Source of the DNA: JBCCCJ01 sp039029315
GTDB taxonomy: Bacteria; Bacteroidota; Bacteroidia; J057
Length of the DNA stretch: 64,000 nt
Assembly (NCBI GenBank): GCA_039029315.1
Contig: JBCCGK010000031.1
Location: 38,104-102,103, forward strand
Direction of reading: 5' to 3'
The notes below the pieces were generated by a model. It was not told where the DNA came from. It saw only the letters and a program-made list of their open reading frames with translations, and did no database searches. Below, piece by piece: positions 7,892-16,617 of the stretch. Numbering within the stretch: position 1 is the stretch's first letter; each line of letters opens with the position of its first letter. The position numbers were made by a program, and so were the translations under genes.

Positions 7892-9142
7892 CTACTGATC
7901 CACGCCCTGTATTCTCTCCAATTGCTGGTTGCTCAATCCCTGACGATAATAGACATCAGGCCGGTGAACCACGCGATGCTTTTTCATCTCTGGATCATGC
8001 AGATCACGACTTAAATCGCAATCAAATCGAACCAAGGCAGAGGAAAACTTGCTCCATTCTCCTGTAACATTGATAAAATGTGCCAATCCCCAACTGATGC
8101 CCCGCCCATCTTTGGTATTGCTAAACGCATCTGGCACATAGGGGGCAGCAGCATATGGCATCAATTCAGTGATCGCTGCAATCTCAAAATTCACCCAGTC
8201 TTCGGCATACTGTATGGTATTGTGTTCCGGGCCATCTTTGTAAACCATAGCAGCTACTCCTTCCTTGAATGGAAATAGGGAGGTCTCATGGCCAGATGTG
8301 ATCACGGGATTCAGCGGATGCTTGGTAAATGGCCCAAGAGGGTGATCAGCTATGGCAAGCCCCTGCATACGAACCAGATGGGGTTTCTCCCCAAAATCGG
8401 ATTTGTAGTAGAGGTAAATCTTCCCATTGTGAACGAGTGGATAAGGATCGTGTATAGAATATTGATCCCATTCTCCTTCCGCTCCATTGGGGATCACAAT
8501 CTTGTTATAAGGGATCCATGGCCCATCAGGAGAATCTGCAGAAGAAACAGCCACCGGACAATCATCTCCCCTTTTTCCACTGGCTTCCATAAATCCCTGA
8601 TAATAGAGATAGAAGGTTCCTTCCCACTCCAGGATGTCAGTAGTGGTTACAGAACGCCAACCAACGTGGGGCTTTTCGGGTCGCTCAATGGCTACTCCCT
8701 GCTCTTCCCACCCAAAGCCATCAGTAGAGGTCGCATACCAGATCTCAGCCAAATCCCAATCAGATGAGGGGATGGTATCATTGCTGTTTGCGGCTCCTTG
8801 TGGCGGAGTTGGCGTTTCGCGATGGGTATACCAAACATAGTATTTGCCCTTGTGGTACAGGATTTTCGAGGGGTCTCGACGGCTGATGGTGCCATCATGA
8901 TCGTGGTAGTCAAAGCCTTTGAGTTCTGTATATTTGAACTGGCTGAATAACTCATTGTTCTGCGGCTGTGGAGCGTCATAGTTGGTATAGATTCGTTCCA
9001 TAGCGGCACTCATCTCTCTCTTTGGTTTGTCTTTTGGCAGATGGAAAGGGAAGCCTCCCTGTTCGTTGGTCTGTGGCTGTTGGCATGAGAGCAGCCAGCC
9101 AGCAATAATGATCAGGATTCCTGTTGGTTTCATCTTATTCAT
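7892..9142 (-). CDS. Glycoside hydrolase family 117-like lipoprotein (alpha-neoagarooligosaccharide hydrolase type)
   Basis: The 416-residue product has a lipobox (GWLLSC, Cys20) and a five-bladed propeller fold close to GH117: RRDPSKILYHKGKYYVWYT, DLAEIWYATSTDGFGWEEQG, GWRSVTTTDILEWEGTFYLYYQGF, DSPDGPW, SIHDPYPLVHNGKIYLYYKSDFG and GHETSLFPFKEG. The two aspartates (RDP, HDP) and the histidine of GHE match the positions used by characterised GH117 enzymes. That family removes terminal 3,6-anhydro-L-galactose or related alpha-1,3-linked sugars from agar- or porphyran-type oligosaccharides. The neighbouring S1 sulfatase (start to stop gap only 6 bp) supports a sulfated algal substrate. Distinguishing agar, porphyran and carrageenan is not possible here. 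The two genes probably form one transcript. Confidence 0.82.
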   Translation of the reverse strand: MNKMKPTGILIIIAGWLLSCQQPQTNEQGGFPFHLPKDKPKREMSAAMERIYTNYDAPQPQNNELFSQFKYTELKGFDYHDHDGTISRRDPSKILYHKGKYYVWYTHRETPTPPQGAANSNDTIPSSDWDLAEIWYATSTDGFGWEEQGVAIERPEKPHVGWRSVTTTDILEWEGTFYLYYQGFMEASGKRGDDCPVAVSSADSPDGPWIPYNKIVIPNGAEGEWDQYSIHDPYPLVHNGKIYLYYKSDFGEKPHLVRMQGLAIADHPLGPFTKHPLNPVITSGHETSLFPFKEGVAAMVYKDGPEHNTIQYAEDWVNFEIAAITELMPYAAAPYVPDAFSNTKDGRGISWGLAHFINVTGEWSKFSSALVRFDCDLSRDLHDPEMKKHRVVHRPDVYYRQGLSNQQLERIQGVDQ

Positions 9143-9148
9143 GATTGG

Positions 9149-10942
9149 TTAGTCCTGGATGAATTCAACATAAGAATAATACACTCCATATGTTTCAGTT
9201 CCTTCTATAAAATCATTGACAAGAAAGGTATTGCCTTCTCCAAGTCGTACCAAAAAATCTACTGAAGCATCCTCTGGAGCAATCTCTTTTTCGTGTATCT
9301 GGTTTGCAATCTGAATTCTTACTTTCTCAGGACGTATTGGAACATATCTGTACATCCCATCTTTGGGGTTTTTCGCCGGAATTCCCCATAGAGGTCCAGG
9401 ACATTCCTTGGGCCATCGCCTGCAAGAGATCAAATACGTGCCTGCACGCTCTACCTTGAGCGCATGGGTGTTGTTGATATTCTTCATGCCTTCTGCCACC
9501 TGTTGGGCCTTCCAGATCCCACCTCCTTCGCCTATGGCATGTTGGATGGTAAGAGTAATTTCGGTTTGCTGGGGATTGCCGATTATATGGACAGGAAATT
9601 CTTTGTATCGATTCTCTGCTTTAGCCTTTTTCAGAAACAAATGATTCTTCTGGAGCAGTTCCTCCACCACTGCCGGCACCTCATCTGCGAGATTGTCGGT
9701 CTGGAATGGGTCCTGTTCAATGGCATACAATTCCTTGCCATTTACCAATCGCCATGTTTCGTCCATGATGCAAGTCTGATCTACATCCATAGGGGGCCGC
9801 CAATCTTGTCGATGATGGACAAATACAGTTCTTGCGAGCAGGGAGGAATCCTTGTTCAAGAGAAGGGGAGACATATCGACCCCATCCAATGACATCTCCT
9901 TCGGAAGGCTCAGGTTGCACAGACTCGCCAAAGTAGGTAGGAGGTCTACATGCGCTGTCAAGGCATCTATGTCTCTGCCCCCCTCGATATTGCCTTCTGG
10001 CCACCGAATGAAAAAGGGAACGCGATGACCTCCTTCAGTTTTATGGCCTTTTTTCCCACGGAAACCTTTATTATGTCCCAATTTTCCATCTTGACTAAGC
10101 CCTCCACCAGAACCATTATCGGTCATAAAAATCAGGATACTGTTCTGTATAAGCCCTTTTTCTGATAAAAATCTATTGAGCTTCCCCAAGTTTTCGTCAA
10201 TATTTGCGATCATGCCATAAAAATTCGCATTGACAATGCTTGTTCCTTCCAGCGATTGGTAGGGGGCTGCGTAGGATGAATCAACAATGAATGGAGCGTG
10301 AGGCGCATTGGTGGGCAGATAGACAAAAAAAGAAGTGTCCTGATTCTCTTCGATAAACCTCATGGCTTCAGCAAACCAGACATCCGTACAATAGCCCTCA
10401 AATTGTTTCGGCTGGTTATTCACATAATACACATCATCTATATAACTGTTGCCCCAATAATCTGATAATTCTCCTACCCCACCAGCTTTATGGTGAATGG
10501 CCATATCGAATCCGCAATCCGTTGGTCTTACTGGATAGTTATCTCCCAAATGCCATTTGCCAAATAGGCCAGTTCTGTAGCCATGTTGCTGAAATATATC
10601 CGCCATCGTTTGTGTGCCTTCTGAAAGGGCGTCGCGTCCTTTATAAGTAGCCCAGGCACCATTGTTGATGGGATATCGACCGGTCATAATGGCTGATCTG
10701 GTGGGCGTACAAACCGGGCTCACGTGGAAATCAGTAAGACGTACTGCTTTCTCATACAAGATGTCCATGTTGGGGGTTTTGAGCCATGGATTGCCATGGC
10801 ACCCCAGATCGCCAATGCCTTGATCATCGGTCAGAATAATGATCACATTGGGACGAGCAGGAGTCGTGGTTGTTTGGGAGAAAGCAGAAATCAGTAAGAA
10901 TGATAGTAGGATAGAAAGCAGGCTTTGCATAAAACGGAACAA
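9149..10942 (-). CDS. Exported S1-family sulfatase with C-terminal extension
   Basis: This 597-residue protein carries a signal peptide (LLSILLSFLLISAFSQ) and the S1 sulfatase core: RPNVIIILTDDQGIGDLGCHG (metal-binding DD) and VCTPTRSAIMTGRYP, where Cys78 is the residue converted to formylglycine. Further core motifs are GKWHLGD, TDNGS and GKKGHKTEGGHRVPFFIRWPE. After the catalytic domain (about 30-440) comes a beta-rich extension of about 150 residues, of a kind common in Bacteroidota sulfatases. The family cleaves sulfate esters from glycans. An anaerobic sulfatase-maturing enzyme is needed and is not in the window. It lies just upstream of the GH117 gene on the same strand, so desulfation and exo-cleavage are probably coupled. 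Translation may instead begin at ATG 10930. Confidence 0.92.
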   Translation of the reverse strand: MFRFMQSLLSILLSFLLISAFSQTTTTPARPNVIIILTDDQGIGDLGCHGNPWLKTPNMDILYEKAVRLTDFHVSPVCTPTRSAIMTGRYPINNGAWATYKGRDALSEGTQTMADIFQQHGYRTGLFGKWHLGDNYPVRPTDCGFDMAIHHKAGGVGELSDYWGNSYIDDVYYVNNQPKQFEGYCTDVWFAEAMRFIEENQDTSFFVYLPTNAPHAPFIVDSSYAAPYQSLEGTSIVNANFYGMIANIDENLGKLNRFLSEKGLIQNSILIFMTDNGSGGGLSQDGKLGHNKGFRGKKGHKTEGGHRVPFFIRWPEGNIEGGRDIDALTAHVDLLPTLASLCNLSLPKEMSLDGVDMSPLLLNKDSSLLARTVFVHHRQDWRPPMDVDQTCIMDETWRLVNGKELYAIEQDPFQTDNLADEVPAVVEELLQKNHLFLKKAKAENRYKEFPVHIIGNPQQTEITLTIQHAIGEGGGIWKAQQVAEGMKNINNTHALKVERAGTYLISCRRWPKECPGPLWGIPAKNPKDGMYRYVPIRPEKVRIQIANQIHEKEIAPEDASVDFLVRLGEGNTFLVNDFIEGTETYGVYYSYVEFIQD

Positions 10943-11030
10943 ATTGGTTAGAGAAAAGATGGAGGATCGAATCTAGTGAAATTTCCCTCACAACTGGCGA
11001 TCCTATGCCATTTGCTCTATATTGGTGCAT

Positions 11031-12269
11031 ATGAAACAGCTACTTGTACTTTTTTCTCTCCTCTTTCTACTTACATGCCCTGGACTGGCTCAAAAAAAAG
11101 AACATGACACCAATGTCAACTATGATGAAAGTAAGGTGCCCGCATATTCTTTGCCTGCTCTTCTGAAATCAGCAAATGGCACCATTATCCAAACACCTGA
11201 ACAATGGCGAACCATCAGAAGACCGGAGATCCTTTCCCTATTTGCCAATTTGGTGTATGGCCAAATTCCTGTACCCGAAAGTCCCATTCAGACCACTGCC
11301 AGGGTTCGTCAACATGAACCGAATTTTCTGGATGGCAAAGCCACACGCAAGATCGTGCAATTGGAATTTGAGAATAAAAAAGGCAAAGCCAGCATGGATG
11401 TGTTGTTGATTTCTCCTAACCAAATCTCTGCACCAGTCCCAGTCTTTCAGATGATCAGCTTCGACGCTGCAGATTCTGACAAAATGCAACTCAATCCCGA
11501 ACAGCCTCATCTGCTCAACAATGGTTGGCCCATACAAGAGATCATCGACAGAGGCTTTGCTTTGGTAACTACCTATCATTCAGATCTTGTCCGACACAAT
11601 GAGCATGAATTTCGACAGGGCATTCATCCACTATTTTTCAAGACCAACCAAAGCTTCCCAAAGGCAGATGAATGGGGAGTCATTTCTGCCATTGGTTGGG
11701 GGGCCATGCGTGCCCTTGACTATCTCGCTGCTGAACCGGGCATGGATCAGAATCGCGTGGCCCTGATCGGCCACTCCAAACTGGGAAAGGCTACCCTTTG
11801 GGCTGCCGCACAGGACGAGAGGTTTGCGATGGCCATCTCTATCCAATCTGGTTGTGGAGGCGCTGCTCTGTGGCGGCGGAGATATGGAGAGACACTGGAG
11901 AAGATTAATCGATTTCCACATTGGCTGGCAACCAATTCCCGAAAGTTTACCAATCAGGAAGAGGACCTGCCTGTCGATCAGCATATGTTGTTGGCATTGA
12001 TCGCGCCAAGACCGCTCTATATTTCCAGCGCTACCCAGGATGGATGGGCAGATCCAAGAGGGGAATATTTGTCTGCCTATCACGCCAGTGAAGTATATCG
12101 TTTCCTTGGCAAAAAGGGCTTAACAGATTCCAACAGTCCTGCCCCCAATCAAGCCATCAATCAACAGCATGTCGCTTACCACATCAAGGAGGGCAGACAT
12201 CGGATTGATCTCTTCGATTGGAAACAATATCTGGATTTTGCTGAGTTTCATTTTTTATCCAGGAATTAG
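11031..12269 (+). CDS. Exported CE15-like (glucuronoyl esterase family) alpha/beta hydrolase
   Basis: The 412-residue product has a signal peptide (MKQLLVLFSLLFLLTCPGLA) and an alpha/beta-hydrolase fold. The nucleophile elbow is GHSKLGKATLWAAAQDERFA (Ser249). SGCGGAALWRRRYGETLEKINRFPHW follows, a stretch typical of bacterial CE15 proteins. The catalytic histidine is probably that of EGRHRIDLFDW. The fungal consensus GCSRxGK reads GHSKLGK here, as in other bacterial members. CE15 enzymes cut ester links between 4-O-methyl-glucuronate and lignin alcohols or other glycan esters. With GH28 beside it, uronate esters are a sensible substrate. ATG 11031 was chosen because it opens directly on the signal peptide. 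It diverges from the sulfatase and ends at a strong terminator. Confidence 0.82.
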   Translation: MKQLLVLFSLLFLLTCPGLAQKKEHDTNVNYDESKVPAYSLPALLKSANGTIIQTPEQWRTIRRPEILSLFANLVYGQIPVPESPIQTTARVRQHEPNFLDGKATRKIVQLEFENKKGKASMDVLLISPNQISAPVPVFQMISFDAADSDKMQLNPEQPHLLNNGWPIQEIIDRGFALVTTYHSDLVRHNEHEFRQGIHPLFFKTNQSFPKADEWGVISAIGWGAMRALDYLAAEPGMDQNRVALIGHSKLGKATLWAAAQDERFAMAISIQSGCGGAALWRRRYGETLEKINRFPHWLATNSRKFTNQEEDLPVDQHMLLALIAPRPLYISSATQDGWADPRGEYLSAYHASEVYRFLGKKGLTDSNSPAPNQAINQQHVAYHIKEGRHRIDLFDWKQYLDFAEFHFLSRN

Positions 12270-12316
12270 ATTTTTTCAAAAAGCTGTATTATATTGGGAT
12301 CAATATGTATTTCTTG

Positions 12317-12363
12317 GCTTAGTGTGGAGTCGCAACTAACTACTCCACTCTAAGCTTTTTTTA
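12317..12363 (+). terminator. Rho-independent terminator after the CE15-like gene
   Basis: GCTTAGTGTGGAGT (12317-12330) pairs with ACTCCACTCTAAGC (12342-12355) with one mismatch around an 11-base loop, followed by seven T residues. It separates the carbohydrate genes from the caspase locus. Confidence 0.85.
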
Positions 12364-12406
12364 TTGCTTTTCCTGCGTTCCTTTTTTCAATCCTCACTCA
12401 GGAATT

Positions 12407-14350
12407 ATGACCAAACATACACCACTATTTCCTCTCCTCATTGGGATGTTTCTCCTCTGGATACCCAATCAACTCGCAGCACAGCTGACATGCGATGAAG
12501 CATCCAAAGCCAAGCGCCTCGTATTTGAACCAGCAGATCCAACCATCAATAAAGATGTGAAATGGAAAAAGGAAACTTCTGGTGCTGATTCGAATTATAC
12601 TACCTCTCTGGACCTGATGAGTCCAACTGGTGGCACCTTCACTGTAGAGGCCGGGTCCCTTGTTGATGAGCAGAACAATAGCCGGATTAGCTCAACAAAA
12701 ATCACTCTCAGCTCATCTACACTCATCCTGGAAAAAGGAAAACTACAAGAGCTGGTCGTCACCATTCCTGCTGCACCAAAACCAGGAAAATATGAAGGAA
12801 AGCTGCGCATTTATCATCAATACATTGTGGCCCCTAAAGAAACAGCCGTCAGCCAGGGAACAGAAACATCTGATGCTAGTTCGACGGATAGTGCAGCTCA
12901 AAGTTCTCCTCCTCCCCCGCCTGCCAAACCAGATACATTTCTGTGCAGCTGGTTGATCGATGTCAATCTGAATGTCTTTGAAGAAGGGGGGATTGTCATG
13001 ACTACAGGGGAAGAGGCCTTTTCAGTCAATACTGTTCCATCCAATTGGTTCAACTTCATCCTTCCCACAGATTCCAAATCGGAAGCATTCAACCTAAATG
13101 TCCAAAATACAGGTGTGACGCCGATCAATGTGAAAGATTTTTCGATCCGGTTGAGAGGCAAGAAAAGCACCCAATTTCTGGAGAAAAACAGCCTGATTCT
13201 GGTCGATTCGAATAAAGTCATTCCTCCAGGTGGCGAATCCGATGTTACCTTTGCCATCAATGATGATCAAGACATAGAGGAGGACGAGTATTCGGGCCAA
13301 ATATTTTTGACTTTCCCGGAAAGAGGCAATGAAAAAATCAGTGCTCAAATGACCCTGAATCGCAAAATGGGGGTTTTGGGTGCCATCTTCACCTTATTAC
13401 TCGGGGTGCTGGTCGGACGTATGATGAAGGATGTTGAAAAACCAGAATCTCAGGAGCAAATCAAGTTACTGGACCAACTTGTTCCTCTCAGGGCACAGGT
13501 GGCTGACCTGGAAGACAAAGTATCGAAAAAAGACCTCTTATCTGATCTGAAAAAGATTGAAAAAAATATCAACAAGATCAAAGATCCTGAGATCAAGAAG
13601 CAGGTGAATCTTCAACTGCCAGAACTCACCGGCAAGGTTCAGCAAATTGTCAAGATCGAATCCCTAGTGAATCGCGTAAAAGAAAAAGTAGACAATTCCG
13701 GTATTGGTAAGGAAGATCCCATTGTAGGGGCCTTGTATGATCAGGTCAATGAGGTTCGGGATCTCGTTTTGAGGGGAGAGAAAGAACCGAAAGTGATTGA
13801 GTCAAGTCTCGGAAAAGTTAAGTTCTTGATGAAACAACTCAATCAGGGAACCATGAGCAGCAGGAGTGCTCTGGGGGAAGCGGGGGAAACAGGCACTGGT
13901 ACCGACACTGGTGTTGGAACAGATACTCAACCTATCTCAGGGCCTAAACAAGATGGAGCGATCAGCCAGAACATCGATGACTTGATCGAAAACACTGGAA
14001 AAACGATCGGAGTCGATGCAGATGATGATCCAGTAGAACTTACCTTCTGGACCAAAGTTGAGGATGTCATATTCAAGATAATGGGATTCCTGACTGGATT
14101 TCAGGCAAATGCCCGCGTTCGCTATGCAGTATTTCGCCCTATTGCCATGCTGGTTGCCTTTACTGTCATCATCTTGCTTGGTTTTCAGGAAATATATGTC
14201 AAGGGCAACAACCCAACCTTCGGCTCAGAAGGCATTTATGACTATCTGAAACTATTCCTTTGGGGGCTGGTCTCTGACGTCTTTTCCAGAAGTGTCTTTA
14301 ATACACAAGCGAAGACCTTTACTCCTCAGGCATTCAAGCAGGAAGGCTAG
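12407..14350 (+). CDS. Membrane protein with exported beta-rich domain, coiled coil and C-terminal membrane helices
   Basis: I do not recognise a named family. The 647 residues divide clearly. There is a signal peptide (about 1-26). An exported beta-rich region (27-320) holds Ig-like strands, a Ser/Thr/Pro linker with PPPPP near 170, and a second sandwich with SEAFNLNVQNTGVTPINVKDFSIRL. A membrane helix, GVLGAIFTLLLGVLVGRM, lies at about 324-341. A charged, probably helical cytosolic region (345-470) and a Gly/Thr-rich linker (about 485-510) follow. One or two C-terminal membrane helices (PIAMLVAFTVIILLGFQEIYV; YLKLFLWGLVSDVF) end the protein. The caspase gene follows 65 bp downstream without a visible terminator, suggesting one transcript. 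The topology would let it sense the envelope and report to a cytosolic effector; that role is inference. Confidence 0.75.
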   Translation: MTKHTPLFPLLIGMFLLWIPNQLAAQLTCDEASKAKRLVFEPADPTINKDVKWKKETSGADSNYTTSLDLMSPTGGTFTVEAGSLVDEQNNSRISSTKITLSSSTLILEKGKLQELVVTIPAAPKPGKYEGKLRIYHQYIVAPKETAVSQGTETSDASSTDSAAQSSPPPPPAKPDTFLCSWLIDVNLNVFEEGGIVMTTGEEAFSVNTVPSNWFNFILPTDSKSEAFNLNVQNTGVTPINVKDFSIRLRGKKSTQFLEKNSLILVDSNKVIPPGGESDVTFAINDDQDIEEDEYSGQIFLTFPERGNEKISAQMTLNRKMGVLGAIFTLLLGVLVGRMMKDVEKPESQEQIKLLDQLVPLRAQVADLEDKVSKKDLLSDLKKIEKNINKIKDPEIKKQVNLQLPELTGKVQQIVKIESLVNRVKEKVDNSGIGKEDPIVGALYDQVNEVRDLVLRGEKEPKVIESSLGKVKFLMKQLNQGTMSSRSALGEAGETGTGTDTGVGTDTQPISGPKQDGAISQNIDDLIENTGKTIGVDADDDPVELTFWTKVEDVIFKIMGFLTGFQANARVRYAVFRPIAMLVAFTVIILLGFQEIYVKGNNPTFGSEGIYDYLKLFLWGLVSDVFSRSVFNTQAKTFTPQAFKQEG

Positions 14351-14415
14351 AATATTCTTACCTCATCTGCTCACATTTTTACCTATTCCAATTAAGCTTT
14401 TTATCAACCAGAAAC

Positions 14416-16614
14416 ATGGCAGAATCCAATAATAGCTCTAATTTGTATGCCCTCATTGTTGGTATCAACAAGTATGACAATGTTCGGAACCTCAAAGGTG
14501 TCAATGATGCCAATGCAATAGAGGAATATCTCAACAGCTCGATCGCACAGGCTCAATTTGGAGAGATCAAGATCAAAAAAATTGTGGATCTCAAAGAAGG
14601 AGAAAAAGATACAGGTCAACGCCCTACCAAAGTCAATATCATTAAGGCCTTTCAGGAACATCTCGGACAGGCAAAAGAAGGAGATACTGCACTTTTCTTC
14701 TTTGCAGGACATGGCGTCCGGGAAGAAACGGATCTTGAGGTATTTGAAAAGTCTGAGTCCGATGGCAAAATAGCTGGAATTGTCTGTGCAGAATCCGATC
14801 TCAACAAACAAAAAAATCCGAAGACCAATACCATCAGTGACAAGGAACTCCGGTACCTGATTCGACAAGTCGCACAACATGAAGAGGAAGGAGACAAAGC
14901 GAAAGTCCATGTTGTTGCGATTTTCGATTGTTGCCATTCCGGCGGCAATACCCGTTCTGTGGTCGAGGAAGAACTGCCTGCCAGTTCCAGACAAGTCATG
15001 AAAGCAGCCGCCAAGTCCAGAACCTGGGAAGGATATTTCTTTCATGAGGACCTGAATGACAAGGTTTTTGAAGGAGGAAAACAAAAAGCGGGGGTCAAAA
15101 TTGAGGAGATTCTTCCTCAAGGCAATCATGTCATGCTCGCCGCTTGTAGAGAGGTAGAATTGGCTTGGGAAAAAGGCGGAAAGGGCAACTTCACCAAAGC
15201 CTTGATCGAGGTTCTGACCATTAACAATGGCCAAATCAGCTATGATGAATTGCATACCCGTGTGGTGAATCGTATGCGATTTCAATACTTGCTGAATAAG
15301 GATGGCCGAAACGACCAGCGTCAAACCCCTCAGATTTACGTCAATTCTCCCCAGAAGTCTGATCGATACAAGCTGTTTCTTTCCAACAAACCCAATGAAG
15401 CCCCTACTGTTGGCGTGGTAGAATACAATAAGGAGGAAAATGAATGGCGACTGGCATTGGGGGCCTTGCACGGGGTACCCATTCCAGATCCAAGAAGCCG
15501 ACAGCCCATCAAGGTCGAACTCTTTGCTGGAAAAGAAAAGAAGGCTATAACAGAGGCAGTCGTCAAAGACGTCTTCCCGAGCCATGCTACCTTGACCCTG
15601 CCCAGAACGTTCAGGCCAGACCCAAAGGTCTCTTATAGCGGCAAGGTGATGGCTCTGGGGATTCCTCCTCTGAAAATCTATCTGGGAGGAGATGAGGCAG
15701 GGGTTAAGCCTGCAAAAAAGCATTTTGACAAAACGCTCAAAACAGCTCGGCCTGAGCCATTCAAGTTGGTCGAAGAAATAACGGACTCTGACTATGCAGT
15801 CCTTGCAGAAGATGGCGCATATCGTATCGTCGTGGCACCTGACAATACACGTCATTTGCTGGAACCCATTAAATATTTGGATGGAATCCTCGCGATAGAT
15901 GATGCCCAAGAGGAGTTATACCACTACCTCTCGCAAATGTCCAGGTGGCGATTCCTAAAAAAACTGGAACGAACCAATATCTTCCGAAAAGGGTCAGCCT
16001 CTTTGTCCAATTATCCGATTGAAGTTCGCGTATATCAGTTGACTCCTGACAATGAGGAAAAACCCTTATTGCCAAAAGGGAATGTATTTACCATTGATAC
16101 CCATGAATCCAACTCCTGGCTTCCTATCCGATTTGAATTGATCAACAGATACAACAAGCCGCTCTATGTCGGTCTGGCCATGATGGATCATACCTTTGGC
16201 GTGGCTTCGGATGCGAGCATGGGCAATGGGCTGGAATTCTTTCGGCAGATCAATGAGAATCCATTTATCTTATCCAAAACCAATAATCCCCACGGCGACC
16301 ATATCATCAAATCTTCCGGGGGACCGGTAGACCAGGATGGAAATAACTATACCGAGAAAGGGACACCTGATGGTATTTATATCACCAATTACAATTGGTC
16401 TGGATATACTGATTATATCAAACTGATTGTCAGTGAAGTGGATTTTGATCTCACAACCCTGGATATGGACCCATTGCCTGGACCAGACCTTGGAACAACT
16501 CGCAATCGTTTTTCCAGAGAGCGTACAGCCAGCCAGACACCAAAATGGGAAGTCCAGACGCTAGAAATTCACGTTCCCAACCCCTTCTATCTTCCAGAAA
16601 CCCAGCCAGTCTAG
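14416..16614 (+). CDS. Caspase family (C14) protein with large C-terminal domain
   Basis: The N-terminal 290 residues are a caspase-fold peptidase. They open YALIVGINKYDNVRNLKGVNDAN, then the catalytic histidine in ALFFFAGHG (His99), the catalytic cysteine in VVAIFDCCHSGG (Cys173), and LAACREVELAWE, NFTKALIEVL and ISYDELHTRV. Both catalytic residues are intact. There is no signal peptide, so it should be cytosolic. Residues 330-732 form a second region of beta-rich character with no family I can name (VEVRVYQLT, SWLPIRFELINRYNKPLYVGLAMMD). Bacterial C14 proteins often act as proteases in regulated cell death or antiphage defence, or as Arg/Lys-specific housekeeping proteases. It lies between an envelope membrane protein and a CHAT-NACHT-WD40 gene that starts three bases after its stop codon. 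Confidence 0.9.
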   Translation: MAESNNSSNLYALIVGINKYDNVRNLKGVNDANAIEEYLNSSIAQAQFGEIKIKKIVDLKEGEKDTGQRPTKVNIIKAFQEHLGQAKEGDTALFFFAGHGVREETDLEVFEKSESDGKIAGIVCAESDLNKQKNPKTNTISDKELRYLIRQVAQHEEEGDKAKVHVVAIFDCCHSGGNTRSVVEEELPASSRQVMKAAAKSRTWEGYFFHEDLNDKVFEGGKQKAGVKIEEILPQGNHVMLAACREVELAWEKGGKGNFTKALIEVLTINNGQISYDELHTRVVNRMRFQYLLNKDGRNDQRQTPQIYVNSPQKSDRYKLFLSNKPNEAPTVGVVEYNKEENEWRLALGALHGVPIPDPRSRQPIKVELFAGKEKKAITEAVVKDVFPSHATLTLPRTFRPDPKVSYSGKVMALGIPPLKIYLGGDEAGVKPAKKHFDKTLKTARPEPFKLVEEITDSDYAVLAEDGAYRIVVAPDNTRHLLEPIKYLDGILAIDDAQEELYHYLSQMSRWRFLKKLERTNIFRKGSASLSNYPIEVRVYQLTPDNEEKPLLPKGNVFTIDTHESNSWLPIRFELINRYNKPLYVGLAMMDHTFGVASDASMGNGLEFFRQINENPFILSKTNNPHGDHIIKSSGGPVDQDGNNYTEKGTPDGIYITNYNWSGYTDYIKLIVSEVDFDLTTLDMDPLPGPDLGTTRNRFSRERTASQTPKWEVQTLEIHVPNPFYLPETQPV

Positions 16615-16617
16615 GGC

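Noticed and set aside
14404..15909. 501-codon open frame on the minus strand opposite the caspase gene
   Set aside because: Composition is Phe/Cys-rich with no recognised motif, while the plus strand encodes a clear caspase with intact catalytic residues.
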